A stretch of 64,000 nt of DNA from contig CAVONB010000002.1 of NCBI GenBank assembly GCA_963697205.1, positions 372,001-436,000 of the forward strand, given 5' to 3'. The notes below the pieces were generated by a model that was not told where the DNA came from, did not search any database, and was given only the letters and a program-made list of their open reading frames with translations. Within the stretch, counting starts at the first letter, position 1. Each line of letters opens with the position of its first letter. Positions 46,343-54,662 of this stretch are shown here, in pieces. A program made the translations under genes and the position numbers. The stretch comes from CAVONB01 sp963697205 (GTDB lineage: Bacteria; Pseudomonadota; Alphaproteobacteria; Rhizobiales; Hyphomicrobiaceae).

Positions 46343-48508
46343 TCAGGCCGCCCGCGTTCCCCGCGCCGGCCGGTTCGCCTTGCGCGCGCCCGCCACCGCC
46401 TCGCCGTCCTGCGACATGGAAACGTGCACGATTTCCAGGCCCGCCACCTCAAAACCCAGGAAGGTCCCGGCATCGTCCTGGCCACGCTGCGCCGCACGCC
46501 GCCACGCACTGTCCACAACGACGCCCATGTCGAACCGGCCCTCCAACGCCTCGAACAAGGCGCACGCGAGCGCATGCGGCCCCGCGACGACGACGTAGGC
46601 ATAGGCCTCGTCGAGCACATCGAGCAACAGATTGAGCCGGTCGACGTCGCACCGCACGAGCGCACCGGCCAGATCGGCGCCGGCTGGCATCAGCTGAACG
46701 ATCGCACCGGGCAGAGGGCGGATCACGGTCTCAAAGCCCGCCTCGCCCGCCAACAGCTCGCCCGCGCCCGGTCGCTCCAGCACGCCAGCCGCGCGCGCCA
46801 GACTGTCGGCGCCATTCGACATGTCGATCAGTAGCACGCTCGCCGCACCGCCGTCGGCCAGGCCGTTGCAGATGGCCAAAGCACATTCCGCAGCCGAGAT
46901 CGACGGCGTGGCACCCGCCACCAGCGTGCGCACTGAACGATCCGGTCCACCGAGCCCGGCAATCTTTTGCACCGCCTCGTGCACGGCAGACTTTGACGTT
47001 GCCGCCGCCCGCTTCACAGGTTCGGGCACCGGCTCGGCAGCTGCCGGCGTCGCCGTCGCGCGTTTGCGCGCAACCGGGGCAGCCGGCGCGATTTCCACCG
47101 CGGAGGACCCAGCCCCGCGCGCGCCCATCGCCAGCGCCCGCACCAGTGAGACCGCCGTCGCCAGCAGGAACGTGGCGAGCGCTGCAAGGCCCGCAAAGGG
47201 CGCGGGCTTGGGAAAGCTCGGTTGCGCCGCCGGCCGCGCCTTGGAGATGATCTGCACCGCGACGGGCACGACGCGGCGATCCGCGCGCGCACGGTTGGCC
47301 TCGTACTGCGCCTGCAGCCGCTCCAGCTCGCCGCGCTTGGCGCGCGCGTTGGCTTCGAGCTGCGCGAGCCGCGCCTTGTCCGCACCCGTGCTTGCGACCA
47401 GCGTCTTGGTCTCGCTCAAGCCCGCACGCACCGCATCGAGACGCAGCTTGGCGACGCCGACCTCCTTTTCGAGGCTCTCCACGACGCGCTTGATCTCCAC
47501 GCGCAGCTGCTGCTCGACCTCTTTCTGCTCCGCGCGCATCTGTTTGACGATCGGATGGCCTTCCTTCATCGTCGCCTTGGCCTTGGCGATGTCGGCCTCG
47601 ATGCGCGCGCGATCCTGGATCAGCTTTTGCATGTTGGGCGAGCGCTGCACGTCGGGCAGCCCCTCCGCCACGCCCTTCTTCAGCAGCACAGCGGCCGCCC
47701 GCGCGCGCGCCTCCGCCTCGCTCAGCTCCGTGCGCGCCTTGCTCTCCGCCGCCGTCAGCTCCGAAAGCTGCTGCTCGTTGAGATTGATCTGCGCCCCGCC
47801 GCGGAACATATTGGCCGCCGCCCGGAACCGCTCGACCTCCGCGTCCGCCGCCGACGTCTCCTTCTTCAGCTCCTCGATTCGCGGCACCAACGCCTTCTGG
47901 ACGTCGCCACTTTCCACGATCGTGCGCGATGCCAGCGTGTCGCGATAGCGTTCGGCGACGAGGTTGGCGACGGTGGCAGCCAGATCCCGATCATTGGACG
48001 AGAACTGCACGCTGATCGCGCGGCTCTCTTTCGTCGGGAAAACCTGGAGCTTCTTCTGGAACGTTGTCAGCACCTGATCGCCGGCGTTGGCGGGCTGGGT
48101 GGGTCCGCGCCCCGAGATGAAGCTGCGCAGCCGGGAAATCATGCCGCCACCGGCCTGCGCGAACTCCGGCCGCTCGGCTAGCTTCAACTCGTCGATGATC
48201 TTCTGCGCAAGGTCGGGCGCCTGCAGCGCGCGGACATGCGTGTTGATGGCCTCGCGATCCATGCGCACCGAGACCGTGTCGCCGCCGCCATCCTTCTGCG
48301 GATCGGCAAACGGGTTTGCCTCCCAGCGCGCCAGGATCGCGATCTGCGCCTCCGACGTGTAGATCGGCTTCATGAAGGCGAACACGCCGAACGCCACCAC
48401 GCCCGTCAGCAAGGACAGCATGATGATGGTGCGAAGACTGCGACGCAGCGCACCGAAGACGTTCGTCACGTCGATCGCGTCGGGGGATGGATGAGCTTGC
48501 ACGGACAT
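46343..48508 (-). CDS. Wzz/Wzc-like polysaccharide co-polymerase with degenerate kinase domain
   Basis: A 721-residue inner-membrane protein from ATG 48508. TM1 lies at about residues 28-47 (MLSLLTGVVAFGVFAFM). The Wzz domain and a long periplasmic coiled coil (about 50-440) include VPRIEELKKETSAADAEVERF-like heptads. A Pro-rich TM2 region follows (PSFPKPAPFAGLAALATFLL). The C-terminal cytoplasmic domain (about 560-700) aligns in outline with bacterial tyrosine kinases: VRTLVAGATPSISAAE and SVLLIDMSNG. The Walker A Gly-Lys-Ser/Thr is absent and there is no C-terminal Tyr cluster, so ATPase activity is unlikely. It probably controls polymer length. Confidence 0.85.
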   Translation of the reverse strand: MSVQAHPSPDAIDVTNVFGALRRSLRTIIMLSLLTGVVAFGVFAFMKPIYTSEAQIAILARWEANPFADPQKDGGGDTVSVRMDREAINTHVRALQAPDLAQKIIDELKLAERPEFAQAGGGMISRLRSFISGRGPTQPANAGDQVLTTFQKKLQVFPTKESRAISVQFSSNDRDLAATVANLVAERYRDTLASRTIVESGDVQKALVPRIEELKKETSAADAEVERFRAAANMFRGGAQINLNEQQLSELTAAESKARTELSEAEARARAAAVLLKKGVAEGLPDVQRSPNMQKLIQDRARIEADIAKAKATMKEGHPIVKQMRAEQKEVEQQLRVEIKRVVESLEKEVGVAKLRLDAVRAGLSETKTLVASTGADKARLAQLEANARAKRGELERLQAQYEANRARADRRVVPVAVQIISKARPAAQPSFPKPAPFAGLAALATFLLATAVSLVRALAMGARGAGSSAVEIAPAAPVARKRATATPAAAEPVPEPVKRAAATSKSAVHEAVQKIAGLGGPDRSVRTLVAGATPSISAAECALAICNGLADGGAASVLLIDMSNGADSLARAAGVLERPGAGELLAGEAGFETVIRPLPGAIVQLMPAGADLAGALVRCDVDRLNLLLDVLDEAYAYVVVAGPHALACALFEALEGRFDMGVVVDSAWRRAAQRGQDDAGTFLGFEVAGLEIVHVSMSQDGEAVAGARKANRPARGTRAA

Positions 48509-48678
48509 TGCCTTACCGGTCGGGAGGGCTGAAATCCGCGCCAGTCTGTCCCCATTGCGTAAGGATATTGTTAAGTCGATAGAGCGATTGATCGAGCCCG
48601 GCACAGCCGCAAAGCCTTTTTTAACGGACGCGGGGCTATCACTGGCGACACGTCTTTCCGTCGTAGGAAAATCCACAG
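48509..48678. promoter_or_regulatory. Divergent promoter region of the EPS locus
   Basis: 170 bases between the leftward Wzz/Wzc-like gene and the rightward Wza-like gene. It is AT-richer than its surroundings (ATATTGTTAAGTCGATAG near 48565), consistent with promoters in both directions. No sigma-54 element fits here. Confidence 0.45.
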
Positions 48679-49299
48679 ATGTTGCGTCGCCTCGCCATCG
48701 TACCGCTTGTCATGCTGCTGACGGGTTGCGCCCTCGGGGGGCATCCCCGGCCCGACCTCACCGCGCACGCGCCCTCCTGGGAAGCCGTCGTCGTCCCCGC
48801 GCGCCACGACGTGCCCGACGTGCAGGAAGGTGCCAGCGTCGGCCCCTACACGCTCGATACCGGCGACCGCCTGCGCATCTTCGTCTACGGCCAGCCGAGC
48901 CTTTCCCGCCTCTACACGATCGATCAGGCCGGCCGCATCGCTTTTCCCCTGATCGGCAACATCACCGTGCGCGGCCAGACGACGGCCGGATTGCAGCGCC
49001 TGATCGCCAGGAAGCTCGCCGTCGAGTACGTCAAGGATCCCCAGGTCACTGTCGACATCTTCCAGAACCGGCCGTTCTTCATTCTGGGCGAGGTGCGCAA
49101 CGCCGGCCAGTTCCCCTACGTCAGCGGCATGACGGTGGAGACCGCAGTGGCCATCGCCGGCGGCTACACCGAGCGCGCCAGCGAGGAGCGGTTCCGCGTC
49201 AGCCGTCGCAAGGATGGCTACGTCGAGCAGTTCCAGGCGCCCGCCACCTATCTCGTAGAGCCCGGCGATACCATCTACGTGCGGGAGCGCTTCTTCTGA
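48679..49299 (+). CDS. Polysaccharide export lipoprotein (Wza/SLBB type)
   Basis: A 206-residue outer-membrane export protein. Residues 1-17 form a lipoprotein signal with lipobox LLTGC (Cys17). A poly_export domain follows (TLDTGDRLRIFVYGQPSLSR through DPQVTVDIFQNR), then one SLBB-like segment (PFFILGEVRNAGQFPYVSGM) and VEPGDTIYVRERFF at the end. It is shorter than Wza (about 380), typical of the one-SLBB rhizobial type (compare ExoF/GumB). It should form the outer-membrane channel for polymer made by this locus. Its stop overlaps the next gene's ATG. Confidence 0.92.
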   Translation: MLRRLAIVPLVMLLTGCALGGHPRPDLTAHAPSWEAVVVPARHDVPDVQEGASVGPYTLDTGDRLRIFVYGQPSLSRLYTIDQAGRIAFPLIGNITVRGQTTAGLQRLIARKLAVEYVKDPQVTVDIFQNRPFFILGEVRNAGQFPYVSGMTVETAVAIAGGYTERASEERFRVSRRKDGYVEQFQAPATYLVEPGDTIYVRERFF

Positions 49300-50474
49300 T
49301 GCGCCTCTCACCAGGCGACTTCCCGCGCATCTCGACCGGGAATCCCTCCACGCTGCGCATCCTTCACGTCATGCGCACGCCCGTCGGCGGCCTCTTCCGG
49401 CACGTGCGCGATCTCGCCCGCGCCCAGGTCGCGCGCGGCCATCACGTCGGCGTCGTGTGCGACGCCACGACCAGCGACGGCCTGACCGACAAGCGCCTCG
49501 CCGAACTCGAGCCCATGCTTCGGCTCGGCCTGCACCGCATCGCAATGCGCCGCGATCCCAGCCCCTCCGATGGCGTCGTGCGCAACAAGGTCGCCGACCT
49601 CGCCATCGCGCTGCGCGCCGACGTGCTGCATGGCCACGGCGCCAAAGGCGGCGCCTACGCGCGGCTCGCCAAGTCCCGGATCGCCCGCCGCAGCGGCCGC
49701 CCGGTCGCCTTCTACACGCCCCACGGCGGCACCCTGCACTACAAGCCTAGCCACCCCATCGGCTGGATTTTCACCCGCATCGAAGCCTGGCTGGCGAGCG
49801 TCACCGACGGACTGATCTTCGAGAGCGCCTACGCCGGACGCCTTTACGAAGAGCGCATCAAGGTCGAGACCATCCCGCGCCTCGTCATCCCCAACGGCCT
49901 GCTGCCGGCCGAATTCGAGCCCGTGACCGCCGCGCCGGATGCCGCCGAATTCCTCTACCTCGGCGAGTTGCGCGACATCAAAGGCGTCGACGTCCTGCTC
50001 GACGCCTTCGCCCGCGTGAACGCAGATCACCCGATCCGCCTCAACCTCTTCGGCGACGGCCCCGACCGCGGGAAGCTGGAGGCGCGCGCCCGCGAGCTTG
50101 CCATCGCCGATCGCATCGCCTTCCGCGGCGCGACCCCGATCCGCAGCGCGCTCGCCTCCGGTCGGGCGATGGTCGTGCCCTCCCGCGCCGAAAGCCTGCC
50201 CTATGTGGTTCTGGAGACGGCCGCCGCGCGCGTCCCGCTGATCGCCACCAGCGTCGGCGGCATTCCCGAGATCGTGGCCGGCACCGACACCGCACTGGTG
50301 CCGCCCGATAACGCGGACGCCCTGGCCCGGGCAATGCGCGCGGTCCTGGACGACCCCGCCGCCGCCACCGCTCGGGCCGATCGTCTGGCCCTCGCCATGG
50401 GCGATCGCTTCACGGTCGCGGCCATGACCGATGCCGTGCTGGCCTTCTACGCGCGCGCCTTGGCTGAACGCTGA
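49299..50474 (+). CDS. Glycosyltransferase family 4 protein
   Basis: A 391-residue GT-B fold enzyme. The N-terminal domain starts RILHVMRTPVGGLFRHVRDLARAQ with a Gly-rich acceptor-side loop. The C-terminal nucleotide-sugar domain includes FLYLGELRDIKGVDVLLDAF, FGDGPDRGKLEARA and the E-x7-E block ESLPYVVLETAAARVPLIAT. It starts at ATG 49299, overlapping the stop of the Wza-like gene (TGATG). It adds a sugar to the lipid-linked EPS repeat unit on the cytoplasmic face; the sugar cannot be predicted. Few glycosyltransferases are in this locus, so others must lie elsewhere. Confidence 0.92.
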   Translation: MRLSPGDFPRISTGNPSTLRILHVMRTPVGGLFRHVRDLARAQVARGHHVGVVCDATTSDGLTDKRLAELEPMLRLGLHRIAMRRDPSPSDGVVRNKVADLAIALRADVLHGHGAKGGAYARLAKSRIARRSGRPVAFYTPHGGTLHYKPSHPIGWIFTRIEAWLASVTDGLIFESAYAGRLYEERIKVETIPRLVIPNGLLPAEFEPVTAAPDAAEFLYLGELRDIKGVDVLLDAFARVNADHPIRLNLFGDGPDRGKLEARARELAIADRIAFRGATPIRSALASGRAMVVPSRAESLPYVVLETAAARVPLIATSVGGIPEIVAGTDTALVPPDNADALARAMRAVLDDPAAATARADRLALAMGDRFTVAAMTDAVLAFYARALAER

Positions 50475-50620
50475 CGATCGGGCAGCGTCACCACACCTCC
50501 GTCGTGTCATTCCTGCGCAATCGGAACGCCCCCCGCCCGGTCCACCGGGCGCGAACGGCGATCACCGGCGGAATGTTAATTTTTTGTGTCGGATCGGAGC
50601 GCTTAGCGACGGGTTAACGC

Positions 50621-50636
50621 TGGCACGGATGCTGCT
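50621..50636 (+). promoter_or_regulatory. Sigma-54 (-24/-12) promoter
   Basis: TGGCACGGATGCTGCT matches the consensus TGGCACG-N4-TTGCW at all but one specified position, with GG and GC ten bases apart. It lies 36 bases upstream of the priming-transferase ATG, giving a transcript start near 50648. rpoN is in the same window. A GC hairpin (50534-50551) lies upstream and could end the preceding transcript, but it is not followed directly by Ts. Confidence 0.7.
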
Positions 50637-50671
50637 TCGGTCGTCTGGACACATCCTAACGAACCGCGGCC

Positions 50672-52171
50672 ATGACCCTGACCACTGCACCGACCTTCGA
50701 CCATGACCTCGCCGGCATCTCCGGACGCCTGTCCGCATCGCCCCTGCATGCCGCCAGCCGCCGCTTCGACGGCCGCCTCCTGCATGGCCTGACCGCCGCA
50801 CTCGACTTCCTGTTCCTGGTCGTACTCGGATTGGCCATCGCAGCCGGCTACGCCGAAGACCAATGGCCGATGCCCGACCTCGCCTACGTTCTGGCGACGC
50901 TGTTGCCCGCACTCCTGACCGTGCTGGCGTCGAATGCCCTCGGCGTCTACCGCCCCGAATTGCTGCGCTCCCCCCTGCTCGCCCTGCCGCGCCAGATCGG
51001 TGCCTGGATCATCGTGCTGTGCGCCATCGCCGTCGGCCTCTTCCTCGCCAAGTCGGGCGCCGCCTACTCGCGCATCTGGTTTGCCGCCTGGGGGCTCACC
51101 GGCGTGATCGCCTTCGTCGGCCTGCGCGCCGGCCTTGCCCGGTGCGTCGATGCCTGGACGCGCAACGGACGCCTGCGCCAGCGCGCCGTGATCTACGGTG
51201 CGGGCGCCACCACGCGCGAGCTGATCGCACGTCTGGAGGCCAACCCCGACTGCGACCTGTCGATCCTCGGCATCTTCGACGATCGCGGCCCCGAGCGTGA
51301 CGGAATCATCGACATCGCCGGCTACCCGCGTATCGGCACGCTCGCAGAGCTCGTCGCGTGTGTCCGCACCTCAGACATCGACACCATCATCGTCACGCTG
51401 CCCGTCACCGCCGAAGCCCGTCTAGGCGACATTTTCGAGCGCCTGAGCGTGCTGCCGGCCGATATCCGCATCCCCGCTCTGGCCTCGCGCCTCCGTCTCT
51501 CGCCGTCCGCCTACACTCACGTCGGCGGCGTACCCATGCTGGCCGTCTTCGACAAGCCGATCACCGGCTGGAGCCGCGTCGTCAAATCGGTGTTCGACCG
51601 CACGGTTGCCGCACTCGCCCTGCTGGCGCTCGCCCCCGTACTCGCCACCATCGCCGCCGCCGTCAAGCTCGACAGCCGCGGCCCCGTCTTCTTCCGCCAG
51701 AAGCGCCACGGCTTCAACAACGAGCTGATCGACGTCTTCAAGTTCCGTTCCATGCACATCGGCGATCTCGACGCCAACGCCGCCCGGCTGGTGACCAAGG
51801 GCGACCCGCGCGTCACTCCCGTCGGCCGCTTCATCCGCAAGACCAGCCTCGACGAACTACCCCAGCTCTTCAACGTGCTGATGGGCGATCTCTCCCTCGT
51901 CGGCCCGCGCCCGCACGCGCTGCAGGCAAAAGCCGCAGACCGCCTCTACGCCGACGTGACCCGCCACTACTTCGCGCGCCACAAGGTCAAGCCCGGCATC
52001 ACCGGCTGGGCGCAGATCAACGGCTGGCGCGGCGAGACCGACACCGAGGAGAAGCTCGAGCAGCGCGTCGCCCACGACCTCTGGTACATCGAGAACTGGT
52101 CCCCGCTGCTCGACCTCTACATTCTCGCCAAGACCCCGCTCGCCCTCCTCAAGACCGAGAACGCCTACTGA
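50672..52171 (+). CDS. Undecaprenyl-phosphate sugar-1-phosphate transferase (EPS priming enzyme)
   Basis: A 499-residue polyprenyl glycosylphosphotransferase of the WbaP/GumD type. The N-terminal half has four or five membrane helices (about 40-150) and a CoA-binding-like domain (about 170-290, RAVIYGAGATTRELIARL). The C-terminal catalytic domain (about 310-495) has KSVFDRTVAAL, GPVFFRQKRHGFNN, FKFRSMHIGD, KTSLDELPQLFNVLMGDLSL and VGPRPHA. It moves a hexose-1-phosphate from a nucleotide sugar to undecaprenyl phosphate, starting the repeat unit. A sigma-54 promoter match lies just upstream. Its stop overlaps the next start (TGATG). Confidence 0.93.
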   Translation: MTLTTAPTFDHDLAGISGRLSASPLHAASRRFDGRLLHGLTAALDFLFLVVLGLAIAAGYAEDQWPMPDLAYVLATLLPALLTVLASNALGVYRPELLRSPLLALPRQIGAWIIVLCAIAVGLFLAKSGAAYSRIWFAAWGLTGVIAFVGLRAGLARCVDAWTRNGRLRQRAVIYGAGATTRELIARLEANPDCDLSILGIFDDRGPERDGIIDIAGYPRIGTLAELVACVRTSDIDTIIVTLPVTAEARLGDIFERLSVLPADIRIPALASRLRLSPSAYTHVGGVPMLAVFDKPITGWSRVVKSVFDRTVAALALLALAPVLATIAAAVKLDSRGPVFFRQKRHGFNNELIDVFKFRSMHIGDLDANAARLVTKGDPRVTPVGRFIRKTSLDELPQLFNVLMGDLSLVGPRPHALQAKAADRLYADVTRHYFARHKVKPGITGWAQINGWRGETDTEEKLEQRVAHDLWYIENWSPLLDLYILAKTPLALLKTENAY

Positions 52172-53517
52172 TGCTTCACGCCGGCACCAGCGCGCTCACC
52201 GGTTTGGAAGCAAGCTTCGCCACCGGATCGACCAAGAGCTTCGTGCACCGCGCGAGCCTCCTCTTCGTCTGGCTCGCCTTCCTCACCAGCGGCGTCGTCT
52301 TCTCCGAACCGGCACCCGTCGACGCACTGCTCGCCGGCCTCGTCATCCTGCTGCCCGCCGTCGGGTTGATGCGCCTGACGCCCGCCCTCGTCACGCTGCT
52401 CGGCCTGTGGCTCATCATCGCCGCGTCGATGGTCCTGTCCGCCACTCTCGCGCCCGACCTTGCCAAGGCGCTCAAGCACACCGGCATCTCCGTCTTCCTG
52501 TCGGTCGCAGCGGTCGTCATCGCCGGCTTCGTGGCCGCCCGCCCGAAGGCTCACACCACGCTGATCCTGGACGGCTGGCTGTGGGGCGGCATGGTCGCGG
52601 CACTCGCCGGCCTCGCGGGCTACTTCTCGCTCATCGACGGCGCCTACGACCTCTTCACGCGCTACGATCGCGCCACCGGCCCCTTCAAGGACCCCAACGT
52701 CTTTGGCCCCTACCTCGTCGTGCCGATGCTTTATGCCCTGCACCTCGGCGTGGCGCGCTCGACCGCGCGCGCCGCCGTCGCCCTGCCGCTCGCCGCCATC
52801 CTCGCGCTCGCCTGCCTCGTCAGCTTCTCACGCGGCGCCTGGGCGAACATGCTGGTCGCCATCGCCATCTGGGCCGTGCTCACGCTGATCACGTCGGGAC
52901 GCGCGGTCCGCCAGCGCATGGTGCTGTTCGGCGCGGCAGGCACGCTCGCCATCATCGCCGTCATCGCCATCGCGCTGCAGACCGAGCAGGTCGCCTCGCT
53001 GCTCGCCGAGCGGGCCTCGCTCGTTCAGAGCTACGATGGCGGCCCTGAAGGCCGCTTCGGCGGGCAGATGAAGGCCTTGAACCTGATCGCCACTCATCCG
53101 CTCGGCATCGGCGCGCTGACCTTCGCGCCCAACTACCATCACGAGGAGGCCCACAGCGTCTACCTCAGCATGATGATGAACGCGGGCTGGCTCGGCGGCG
53201 GATTGTTTCTGCTGGTCATGATCGCAACCCTCGCCGTCGGCCTGAAGGCGGCGGTCCGCGGCGGCCCCGCCGCGCCGTTGCTCGCCATCGCAGTCGCAGC
53301 CTTTACCGGCAACGTGCTCGAGGGCTGGATCATCGACACCGACCACTGGCGCCACCTCTATCTCGAGATGGCGCTCGTCTGGGGCCTCGCCGTCGGCGCA
53401 CCGTGCGCGCCCAACGCCCGCGCTCCGTCCACCGTCCCTGTAGAGCACGATGCAGACGACGATGCGCCCAACACCCGCCGCCCTGCGATCCGCCGCCGCC
53501 GCGCGCTGCGCGGCTGA
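52171..53517 (+). CDS. O-antigen ligase/polymerase family membrane protein
   Basis: A 448-residue protein with about eleven to twelve hydrophobic segments and the Wzy_C/WaaL signature loop (about residues 285-335, ASLVQSYDGGPEGRFGG, HPLGIGALTFAP, HEEAHSVYLSMMMNAGWLGG). It either polymerises repeat units or ligates polymer to an acceptor in the periplasm. ATG 52171 overlaps the priming-transferase stop. The last 45 residues are hydrophilic and Arg/Asp-rich. A Wzx flippase is not present in the window. It converges with ispE (3 bases between stops). Confidence 0.88.
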   Translation: MLHAGTSALTGLEASFATGSTKSFVHRASLLFVWLAFLTSGVVFSEPAPVDALLAGLVILLPAVGLMRLTPALVTLLGLWLIIAASMVLSATLAPDLAKALKHTGISVFLSVAAVVIAGFVAARPKAHTTLILDGWLWGGMVAALAGLAGYFSLIDGAYDLFTRYDRATGPFKDPNVFGPYLVVPMLYALHLGVARSTARAAVALPLAAILALACLVSFSRGAWANMLVAIAIWAVLTLITSGRAVRQRMVLFGAAGTLAIIAVIAIALQTEQVASLLAERASLVQSYDGGPEGRFGGQMKALNLIATHPLGIGALTFAPNYHHEEAHSVYLSMMMNAGWLGGGLFLLVMIATLAVGLKAAVRGGPAAPLLAIAVAAFTGNVLEGWIIDTDHWRHLYLEMALVWGLAVGAPCAPNARAPSTVPVEHDADDDAPNTRRPAIRRRRALRG

Positions 53518-53520
53518 GGC

Positions 53521-54435
53521 TCAGACCGCTGCCAGCCGGCTCGCCCGCACCCACCAGCCCGGCTGCGCCGCCGCCAGCGCACCCGCCGCATGCGCAGCCG
53601 CCTGCGCGTTGTCGAACACGCCAAAGCACGTCGGCCCCGCACCCGCCATCTGTGCATGACGGCACCCCGGCACGTCCCGCAGCGCCGCCAGCACCGTGCC
53701 GATCTCGGGCACCACTCGCAGCGCCGCTGCCGTCAGATCGTTGCCACACCGCGCCATCACCGCTAGCAGCGCCGAACGATCGCTAAGCGCATTTGTATCG
53801 ACCCTCCGCGCAGCCGGTTCCGCGACCGGCCCCGCCGCCAGCGCGCGAAACACCTGCGCCGTCTTGTCAGCGGGCACCGCGACTTGCGGATTGGCAAGCA
53901 CAAGATCGAGCCGCGCGAGTGCCGGCACCGGGTCGATGCGTTCGCCGCGCCCGGTCACGACCGCGGGCACGCCGTCAAAACAGACCGGCACGTCCGAGCC
54001 GAGCCCCGCCGCGATCTCCGCCCAGTCGAGCGCCGACAGCGCAGCCACCTGCTGGTCCCACCCCCAGCGACGCAACGCGCGCAACAGCGCGCCCGCGTCC
54101 GCGGAGCCGCCGCCGAGCCCCGCCGCCACGGGCAGCATCTTCGTGAGTGCGACGTCCGGCAATCGGCACCCCGGCGCGGCAGCCGACACCGCCGCCAGCG
54201 TTCGCTGCAGCAGGTTCTCGCCGACGATGCCGGTCGCGAACGCCCCGTCCACGCGCAGCATCGGGCCCGACCGGTGACGCGCTTCGCCCGTACCATCGGA
54301 GAGTCGCACCACGTCGCCGCAGTCGCCAGCGAACGCCACCAGGCTCTCCAGCGCGTGAAAGCCGTCGGGCCGCCGTCCCAGGATGGACAGTGTCAGATTG
54401 ATCTTGGCGGGTGCGGTCTCGATCATCTCGGGCAT
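53521..54435 (-). CDS. ispE: 4-diphosphocytidyl-2-C-methyl-D-erythritol kinase
   Basis: IspE phosphorylates CDP-methylerythritol in the MEP isoprenoid pathway. The GHMP-kinase fold is clear: ETAPAKINLTLSILGRRPDGFH at the N-terminus, the ATP loop LPVAAGLGGGSADAGALLRAL, and GAGPTCFGVF near the C-terminus. ATG 54435 gives 304 residues, normal; 45 further upstream residues in frame look non-native. It is preceded on the same strand by the TPR protein gene, a frequent alphaproteobacterial pairing. Its product pathway feeds undecaprenyl carrier synthesis. Confidence 0.95.
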   Translation of the reverse strand: MPEMIETAPAKINLTLSILGRRPDGFHALESLVAFAGDCGDVVRLSDGTGEARHRSGPMLRVDGAFATGIVGENLLQRTLAAVSAAAPGCRLPDVALTKMLPVAAGLGGGSADAGALLRALRRWGWDQQVAALSALDWAEIAAGLGSDVPVCFDGVPAVVTGRGERIDPVPALARLDLVLANPQVAVPADKTAQVFRALAAGPVAEPAARRVDTNALSDRSALLAVMARCGNDLTAAALRVVPEIGTVLAALRDVPGCRHAQMAGAGPTCFGVFDNAQAAAHAAGALAAAQPGWWVRASRLAAV

Positions 54436-54662
54436 GGTGCAGCGGTCGCGAGAGGAAGGGGCGCTAAAGGACCAGGCTGCCAGCGCACCGAGAACGCGCA
54501 CTGAGAGAGTGCACCAAAAGAGCCCACCGAGACACGCGGCCACCGCGCACTGCCGATCGCGCCACCGCACGCCACGTCATCACCGGCCCGTCCGGCGACC
54601 ATCGTGCCTGCGTCGCGGACAACCTGGAAGTCCGCGGCCAGCGCGACGCGACACTCAGACCG

